Source of the DNA: Dipteris shenzhenensis
Lineage: Eukaryota > Polypodiophyta > Polypodiopsida > Gleicheniales
Assembly: GCA_047967505.1 (NCBI GenBank)
Contig: CM106539.1
Reading direction: 5' to 3' (one strand)
DNA length: 64,000 nt
The position numbers and the translations under genes were made by a program. A model generated the notes under the pieces. The model searched no databases. It had not been told where the DNA came from and saw only the letters and a program-made list of their open reading frames with translations. Position 1 is the first letter of the stretch, and every line of letters begins with the position of its first letter. This document shows positions 56,461-64,000 of the stretch, piece by piece.

Positions 56461-56682
56461 TTAGGTGCCATTGAGTTTGGTGTGATGAGATAATTTGGGG
56501 GCTTGCTCATATGGTAGATGGAGGACTTGGAGCTCATGTAGATGGAGATAATTATGGAGATAACTGTGGACTTGATGCTACCTACTCAAGGGCATACTTC
56601 TATATGTAACCAGGTTGATGATCAATACATACACTCATTTGCCTCATTGTCTTCAGGGTGCTCATGCACCCTCTTTTCAACA
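56461..56682 (+). repeat. Outer element 3' LTR, second part
   Basis: TTAGGTGCCATTGAGTTTGG... to ...CTCTTTTCAACA resumes exactly where 50712 stopped relative to the 5' LTR. Followed by GAGAG. Confidence 0.95.
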
Positions 56683-56687
56683 GAGAG

Positions 56688-57380
56688 TTGATAACGGTGA
56701 GCTAGATACTTTGAGAAAGGAGCTAGCCTCCACTTAATAAGTCAAAATGGCTTTATGATTGTTGAATGCAATTATGCTCTCCCTTGCTTTGCCAAGTGCA
56801 TCCACAGAGGGAGAAAGGCAGCACACAAAAAAAAACAAGAGACATAGCCTAAGGAGGTTGCAGTGGAAGAAGACAACGAATAAGAGGCTGTGGTGGAAGA
56901 AGAGAACCTAGTAGGAGGTTGCAGTGGAAGAATAGAAAGCCACAAAGAGGGAGAGCAAGCAAACGACTAGATGCATAGTGACACATGCAAGCATGATTCA
57001 AAACATTGACAGGCTTTATGTGCAAACAAAATGGCAATCAGGAGAGTAGCATGAACAAGAAAATCTCTTGCATGCTAACAACCATAGGGGCCACACACAT
57101 AAATTGATAGACAATGCGACACACTGAGGGAGAGCCATCGGTAGGGAGTAGCAATGGAGGGAGGAGCAAGCAAGGAGGAGCCACTGGTAGTGAGTAGTGA
57201 CAAAGGGAGGAGTAGGCAAGGAGGGGCCATCAATAGGGAGGAGCAATGGAGCAAGGAGAAGTTGGCAGTGAGAGACATGAGGAGGGTAGCATGGGAGTTG
57301 CATGAAGAGGTCTTGTCAAGACCTTAAAGCCCCCCTTGCCTTAACCCTAAACACAGCTCCCTCCCCAATTTTAAATTTCT
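56688..57380. other. No gene recognised; imperfect GGAGG-rich repeats
   Basis: AGGAGG-, GGTAGGGAG- and GTAGTGAGTAG-like words recur from 56850 to 57300, giving spurious Leu/Pro/Ser-rich minus-strand frames. No gene is supported. Confidence 0.5.
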
Positions 57381-57399
57381 TTTGTTGTGGTGCTAAAAG

Positions 57400-57639
57400 A
57401 AGAAAAAAACACACACATATGCACACAAACACAATACACACACACACACACATATGCTCACAAACACACATGCACATGCACATGCACACAAATTTTTTTT
57501 TTAAAAATCTTTTTACAAAAGAAAACCCATTCCCCCTCGAGCCTAACCCATGGCATAGGAGGCTCCAACATCCTTACTCTCACCCCCTAACCCCATTTTC
57601 CCACCCCCTAGGAACACACTCACACACATTCACACACAA

Positions 57640-57705
<66 letters not shown>

Positions 57706-57960
57706 ACACATACAAAAAAATAAAAAAATCCTTGAGCTTAGCCCGTGTCATAGGGGGCTCCAACAACACCTCAAACCCACCCCCTAAGGCCCCACCCACA
57801 CACACCCCCATACACATAAAAACAACAAAAAATAAAAAACAAACAAAGAAACTCACACATGATCCCACACACACACATAAAAACCCACATCCCTATACAC
57901 ACACACACAAAAAAATTTAAAAAAATCAAATTTCCCTCGAACTTAACTCATGTCTCGTGT
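57400..57960. repeat. CA-microsatellite cassette array
   Basis: Three (CA)n tracts (about 57400-57490, 57620-57710, 57790-57910) alternate with diverged copies of a segment containing A-rich sequence, CTCGAGC(or TTGAGC)TTAACCC and GG(A/G)GGCTCCAAC. The approximate period is 200 bp. Long His/Thr frames are artefacts. Confidence 0.85.
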
Positions 57961-59950
57961 AAGACCGCATACCATTGCACCCCCTATGACCCTTAGGACT
58001 GCTAACACACCTAGGCCCCCTAGGACTTCTCAGACACCTAGAACTCCTTAGGTCCCTAGGACCCCTAGGACCACCCCCCACCCTCTAGGTCCCTTCACAC
58101 CCTACCCTCCACCACCCATCCACCTCATCCACCCACTTAACCTCCATCTTCAAAGTCAAACCACCACTCCCACATCATCCACAACCCCTACCCTAGACCC
58201 CACTACACCTCATCCTATCCATAACCCCCACACACCCATCTACTCATTACAGGCCCCCTAGATCCTACAGCCTTAGATCCCTCCCATAGAACCCACACAC
58301 ACACACCCACACCCATTAAAACATTTGTTGAAAACAAAAAAATCTTTGACCCACTTGACCCTAGTCCACCTCCCCACCTTTCCCTTCACACACACCCCTA
58401 AACTTGAGGACACACCCCACCCCCTCAAACCTTAATTTTTCCAATTTTCCCGATCCAATTGCCCCCACCCCAAGCCATAGAACACTTTCAAGGCCACCCC
58501 CATTTAACCCTAACTTGATGACCCTTTTCAACAAAAATTTTGCACATCCATCACATTCCCACACACCATCTGCTGACCCTTGCATGACATACCCCTCGGA
58601 CCTTGAAAGTTGACATTTTGGAAAAGGGATTGTCCTTGCAAGTACATAGCAAAAGCATCCCCCACTTGCAATTTCCAAGAGTGGTACAACACCTCATAGG
58701 TCCATACACATAAATTGAATCCTCTTTGGGAACAAGAGGCCATAACCACTATCCTCGAAATTTTCAAGTCAAACGTCAATCGACCCTGGAACCCCATTGA
58801 AAAAATCCAATCATCATGGTTAGGGACCCAAGGGCCATGTAAGGCCCCCTCTGCAATCCAACCATGAGAACTGACACACGGCCCTCATTAGATAAAAATC
58901 GCTCCCCTGGGGCAACATTAGCCTAGTCTACAGCCTTATGCAATCCCTCGAACATAATCATCCAATCTCTTGAAGCCAGGTAGGGGTACACCAAGGTACA
59001 ACCCTCCACCCCTTGAACTAGCACTTGAATGTACAAAAGTTCCCTTATCCTTTAGATAAGGACCTTAAATTATTTTTTTCGACATTCATGGGTACTTTTA
59101 GGAATTGACTTTTTGGCCTATCCTTTCCATCCACTAGGGACATACACTCACACTCACAATCATTGAAAAAATCTTTTAGAAATTTTTAAGACCGTGTACC
59201 CACATTCACTTTTTTGATTGTTGATTTTTTTTGGAAAGACAAAAAAAAAGCACACACCCGCACATGTACCACATAAAAACAAGCACTTAAGAACAAACAA
59301 AAAGATTCTTTGCATCCCAAAAATTCAACAAAAACATAAAATGGACACATTGACATACCCACTTGTGTGAAAACAACACCTCAACATGCAAAAAGTGAGT
59401 GGGCCCCATTGATTAAAATGAACCTAGATAATTATGCATAGCCAATTGCTAGGCAACCACCATCACCGTTACTATGACAAACTGCCAAGAAACCCCATCC
59501 ATCTACATCAGCTCTGCCTCCCTAGTACACATCCACTTGCATGCTAACAATTGAAGAGCTCTGTGACATCCTCTAGAGTCACACAGAGGTCCACACCTTA
59601 TTGGACCTCTTTCTGGAGTTACCATCAGACTTACAATGCCACCTATACCTAACTCGATTTGACTCCATTCATAGGCAAAGAGAAGTCCCATGGTGGGTAG
59701 AGGCTGACCTCCCACACCACCTCTGCCTACACCTACTAGACACACCTATGGGCATTACCCCAGACTTGTTACGACTGCTAGAAGCCTTAGGCAGAGGGAT
59801 TGGCCAAGGACAAATTGATGCTCACACACGTGAGCCTACATTTGGTCGCAACCACACCTTTGCGAGATTTTGTACCTCCCACCAAATTGCCAAATTAATG
59901 AGTAAGTTTATAGGGGATGGTGATCCAATCTTGCACATGGCGAGCCTACA
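57961..59950. other. C-rich then mixed spacer; no gene recognised
   Basis: From 57960 to 58110 CCTAGG/CCCCTAGGAC words recur, followed by CCCAC-rich sequence to about 58600. A frame at 59601-59960 has normal composition but I recognise no domain. It could be part of the degraded gypsy element that follows. Confidence 0.4.
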
Positions 59951-59959
59951 AATACAATA

Positions 59960-60500
59960 AAATATACACAAAAGTATTCATTGATATAAAAGAAATTTTA
60001 AATACTAAACATTTAAAAGCCGTGTGGGCATATAGAACAACCTACAAGGTGACCTCGTTCCAACTAACTTATGGTCCAGAGGCAATAATGCCTATGGAAT
60101 TTTTAGTACCCAACCTCTACATAACAATAAAAGAATGCATAGAAGATGGTGCTTTGGCCCAAAGAGTAGAGCTCTTAGAACAACTTGATGATCAACGGCG
60201 GTTGAGAGCCTATTATGGCATGTTGATCGAAAAATGCCGAGATAAAAAGTGGTTCAATAAGAACCTAAAATCCAAATACCTTGAAACGAGCGAACTTGCC
60301 CTCCTATATAGTGTCCAAAATGGCAAAAGAAAACTTAAATACAAGGGCCTTGGTCCATATCGGGTGTTCGAGATAATGCCTTAGGGGACAGTGGGCATCG
60401 AGGCACTGGATGATGTCGAGATGTTGGGACACAATGGCAGCAAACTTAAATGTTGTTATGGACTACTGTCTAATGACACCCTCATGCACATCCACTGCAA
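59960..60500 (+). pseudogene. Ty3-gypsy integrase C-terminal relic
   Basis: HLKAVWAYRTTYKVTSFQLTYG and PEAIMPMEFLVPNL match the end of the gypsy integrase core. These are followed by RVELLEQLDDQRRLRAYY and KKWFNKNLKSKYLETSELALLY, then the GPYRVFEIMP motif, an in-frame TAG (60382-60384), and GTVGIEALDD, which continues the same C-terminal module. The catalytic D,D,E residues are not seen; upstream sequence is unrecognisable. Dead fragment of a gypsy element. Confidence 0.85.
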
Positions 60501-60689
60501 AGAGCAAGCAGTGCAAGCCAAGAAACAATGCCAATGGCAAGCATGAGTGGATGCCAACATTTGTAATGCTCGCTTGCGGGAATAGCAAGAATGCATTGAC
60601 ATTCATATGGCCAATGTTGTCTCTGTAGCATTAGAGGAAGATTTCACCCCTCCCCCAGCAAGGCTTTGGGTGGTAAGGCCAATACACAA

Positions 60690-61010
60690 AAGGACTTGCC
60701 TTGGTTGATTCTGGGGCTAGTCACAATCTGATATCCTTTGAAGCCTAGACCTGCCTAAAACAAATCCCATTATTTTCCACACAATTCCACGTACTAGTAG
60801 TGGATGGATCCCAATCCTCCCTAGTGGGGTACACACATTTAAACGTACCTTGATTATCACACAACTACTAGTAAATTCTACATCATGACAGCAGGCACCA
60901 TGCAAGAGGATGTAATCTTAGGATGCCCATGGTTACACCACACTGGCTGTCAAGTCAATTGGAAGGCCCAAATTATAACCCTCCACCTCCATGATAGCAA
61001 TATGTTGATA
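60690..61010 (+). pseudogene. Retropepsin-like aspartic protease relic
   Basis: GLALVDSGASHNLISFEA (60697 onward) has the catalytic DSGA, and FHVLVVDGSQS follows. After a TAG and a frameshift, the C-terminal DVILGCPWLHHTGCQVNW (60909-60962) is typical of plant gypsy proteases. It lies downstream of the integrase relic, whereas in an intact gypsy element the protease precedes RT and integrase. Two different elements or a rearrangement must therefore be joined here. Confidence 0.8.
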
Positions 61011-64000
61011 CCCCTTAGCCCATTGGAGGCAGTTCTTGCTCTCCCAACCTTGCAGTTCAATGACAAAGGGAAAGAGGCCCCCCCAAACTCGAGCATCTTA
61101 GGGATATCTCCAGGGTTGCTTTCAAGGCCCGAAATGCCTTCAACAATCACCCTTTCCCTCACACACCAAAAGGCATCCTTATCATGGTCCTCACATCATC
61201 ACAAACCACCTCCATATACATAGCAGAGATGGGTGCCCATTAAACTATTTCAAGCCCAAGGCTACTACAAAGGCTCCACCTCGATCTGGGTACCCAAGAC
61301 CCACCTGGATGGTTGTCACACTCAAGCTCCATCTAGGAAGACCCCAATCACCCCCCCTCAAGGACACGGATGGACCAAACCACCAAGCCCTTACCTAAAA
61401 CCCAACCCGCACCTGCACCCACCACCCTCATTTGGTGACCAAAGATACGGGTTTCACCACCTATTCTTGCCCCTCTCTCCCTGCCACCATGTCAACATCC
61501 CCATGCCCTTGAACTTGAGAAGGTCCCCAATAATTCAACAATGCCTTGACCCTCTCCCATTCCTCCACCCTCCCCAATTGACATGCAGCTACAAGGCTTG
61601 GAGCACCTCTCTTGCTCCCCCACTCACATTACTGGCTATGTAGCTCCCCTTCCCTATTGACTTCATCCCCACCCATGACCCACCCATGCCACTACTCCAC
61701 CACCCCCATCCAACCCACATACCCACACTATACACACCGCCACCTCCACCTTTCAACACTCTCTAACCCCCTAGTCAAAACTATAAGGAAGAATCAATCC
61801 TCATGACAAGTTATCACTTGCACAATACACCTGATAATCTCTAGGATTAAAACTTGCATGAGCATTCCTCTAACATGCTATTGTCCCCCTTGAACAGATG
61901 GACCACAATGCCTTCCAGGGGATGATGGACTTTGCTTGGATGACCTCTCCTTGGGTACTTTTTGACCCTCCCAGATCACCAGGGATTCTATAGCCTCCCC
62001 CCAACCCAGTTTGAGGTACCTTTATGCCTTTCAGAGGGAGCGTTATTATGCCCTTACCTTCGTTTGGATGTTCTACCTCCAGTTCCCGAGCCCTTCTGTC
62101 ACACCTATCATTAGGAGATTGCTTTTCATGCCTGCCATCTTTGTTGGCAGTGTCATACATACTTCTGATAGTATGGTACCATGTGGCACCAATTTATTGT
62201 GGGCCACACTTTGCAGCACCATGACACTCGAAGTTACTATTTTCCCCAACAGGGCATCAATTAGGAGTAACTCCCTGGGGATGAGCTTGATCAGTAGTAT
62301 CGAAGGGAAAATAATCTCATCCTACCCTTGCTTTTTTTCTAGGATGAGCTAGAGCATGAGGTAGAGCAAGCGACTGAGGACAAGATAGAGGAGGAGGGAG
62401 AGGATAAGGCAGAGACCCCATAGGAGTCACGCCCTTTCCATGACACCATGGAAGCATGGATAGCATCTAGACCTCAGTATGCTATTCTAGTAGAACTCCC
62501 TACCATTCCAATGCAAAACTTTTTATTAGAGGATCAAATTGCTCACCAACACCTCATACAGGTTGAGAGCAAACCCTCAAACCAAGAGGACTTCGACAAA
62601 GCCCTTTCGATTTTGTAGGAAATAGGGGACAATCATGATGCAACAATCCATAATGCAATGGAGATCTTTCATGGATTGGTCCCTACTGAGAGGGAGCACC
62701 TCCGCGACTAGGGAGGATCATGCAGGTAGTACATGCTATTATTGATGTACTTATTGGTTATTGTCCTGCTTTTACCATCTTTTTTTTAATTTTTATTTGA
62801 TTTTTCTCTTTTTTATTTTTTTGTTTATTCTTTTTCTCCTTTTTTAGTCTTGTTTAGTGTCATTGTAGTATGTTAGAGTGCCATATAGTCAATTGCACTC
62901 TAACTCAGGGGTCCTAGCCTGCCTCAATAGACTACCTTTTTTTCCTCTTTTTTCTCATTTTCATATAGCTTCTTTTCCTTCAAAAAATAAAAAAACAAAA
63001 ACACATTTTGCTTAGACACACGGCCCTTGAGGGCCCCAGCCTTGCCTCAAAAGGTTATATCCATCTGCACACATCGGATTGGGCCAGTAAGTTCACATGC
63101 TCTAAACGATTTCCCCCCACTCATCATGGACTCTACATAGTCCATCCTTTTTCCACATTGATGCTAGCATAGGTCTAGCATTCACACACTTTTTAGCATG
63201 CACTATGGCATCCACTCTAAGGGTTTTTGTCTTTCTTGGGTATAGTGTATCTTATGCCCCTCATGCGAGTTGAGTGGGGATGGGTTTGAGATCCTTGTTG
63301 AGTGGAGGGTGAGCCATCATGATCTACTTCTGTGACTAATGAGCATATGAGTGATGCAAGCGAGAGGCAATAGATGACAACATCACACAAAATCCTTCTT
63401 GACATCACCTAGGGGACTTGGGTCAGTTTGATATCATTTCTTATTTTTTACTCTTTTTTATGCACACTTTTATGCACACACTAGCATGGCAACTTCTAGG
63501 TCATCCTTGGATGGGAGCGATAAGGTGGGCGTGAGCCTAGTTCCTATTAAACCCATCATCTAGGAGTCACTTTTTGGCCAATTTTTCTTTCACTCACCCA
63601 CCCCATGCACCTTTTTTACTTTTTTGATCTTCATGACCAAGGGGTCTCACCTCATCTAAATGAGGTATGAGCCATTGGGTTCATAGGACTAGGTGACTCA
63701 TCCTATTCCATGAGTGAGGACATGAGGTGAGTAGTACTTCTCTTTAACACCTTCTCCATTATTTTTGTAGCTGAGTGATGTGATGGCGTGTAGGTCTTGG
63801 CTTTGACAACCATCTCGCCATCAACATACCTCGTCTATGTCTTTGCATTATTCACTCACCCATCTTTACATTAGACATTGTTGCCTATGATTGCATTGCA
63901 TTCCCTCTATACCTCATATCACAATGCATGTTCCACAGCATTCCCTAGGTTCTCATGGGTGGGCATTCCAATCTCATATCTATTCAGGGGCACATGCATT
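61011..64000. other. No gene recognised
   Basis: Pro/Thr/His-rich plus-strand frames at 61233-61806 follow C-rich composition; a YYKGSTSIWVPK segment near 61260 may be more retroelement coding. T-rich tracts at 62780-62990. No LTR pair, RT or other domain could be identified to the window end. Confidence 0.4.

Larger units (their letters stand above)
47796..56682 (+). mobile_element. Gag-only LTR element (outer), invaded in its 3' LTR
   Basis: The 5' LTR (47796-48145), PBS, leader ORF, gag and PPT are followed by a 3' LTR split into 50567-50712 and 56461-56682 by a second element. An exact GAGAG duplication flanks the whole (47791-47795, 56683-56687), which proves that the two LTR pieces belong together. 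The internal region (48146-50566) has only Gag; pol is absent. Without the inserted element the length is about 3.15 kb. Confidence 0.93.

Noticed and set aside
57302-57920. His/Thr-rich and Val/Cys-rich frames
   Set aside because: Produced by (CA)n tracts.

Overview
This window looks like nuclear DNA from a land plant with a large, transposon-rich genome. The signs are Ty1-copia and Ty3-gypsy LTR retrotransposons with plant-type Gag domains, primer-binding sites complementary to initiator tRNA-Met, a hAT/DUF659 transposase relic, long AT and CA microsatellites, and a fragment of cytosolic ribosomal protein L5. I cannot name the species from sequence alone. There is no bacterial operon structure, CRISPR array, rRNA or tRNA gene. 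One host-type coding region of unknown family (13260-14278, two predicted exons) is supported; nearly everything else is mobile DNA, tandem repeats or unassigned spacer.

Layout. 0-2 kb: a minisatellite packed with TGACGTGGC motifs, then an RPL5 pseudogene fragment. 2.4-5 kb: an LTR and a copia gag relic (minus strand) interrupted by a 446-bp MITE with perfect 14-bp TIRs and a perfect 8-bp target duplication. 5.1-6.3 kb: gypsy gag relic. 7.5-10.5 kb: a 45-bp tandem array and several duplications. 11.1-14.3 kb: GC-richer repeats, purine microsatellites and the unknown gene. 15.6-22.9 kb: a head-to-tail LTR-internal-LTR-internal-LTR element flanked by one perfect TSD (GCATT); it is gag-only, with a long ORF running into the LTR. 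25-26.2 kb: decayed hAT transposase. 32.5-35.5 kb: very large TA/CA/GTAT microsatellites with a 583-bp duplication. 36.5-41.8 kb: a structurally complete but mutated Ty1-copia element. 42.4-45.1 kb: a compact gag-only LTR element (TSD GGAAT). 47.8-56.7 kb: a gag-only element (TSD GAGAG) whose 3' LTR was invaded, in opposite orientation, by a triple-LTR element of the same family. 57-64 kb: CA-rich repeats and gypsy integrase and protease relics.

How it fits together. Three Gag-bearing families here have LTRs, PBS and PPT but no visible pol (the structure known as TR-GAG). They share the copia-type initiator-Met PBS, so mobilisation in trans by copia elements such as the relative at 36.5-41.8 kb is a reasonable inference. 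Two of the three families carry a dimeric triple-LTR arrangement within 40 kb of each other, which is the most unusual structural feature of the window.
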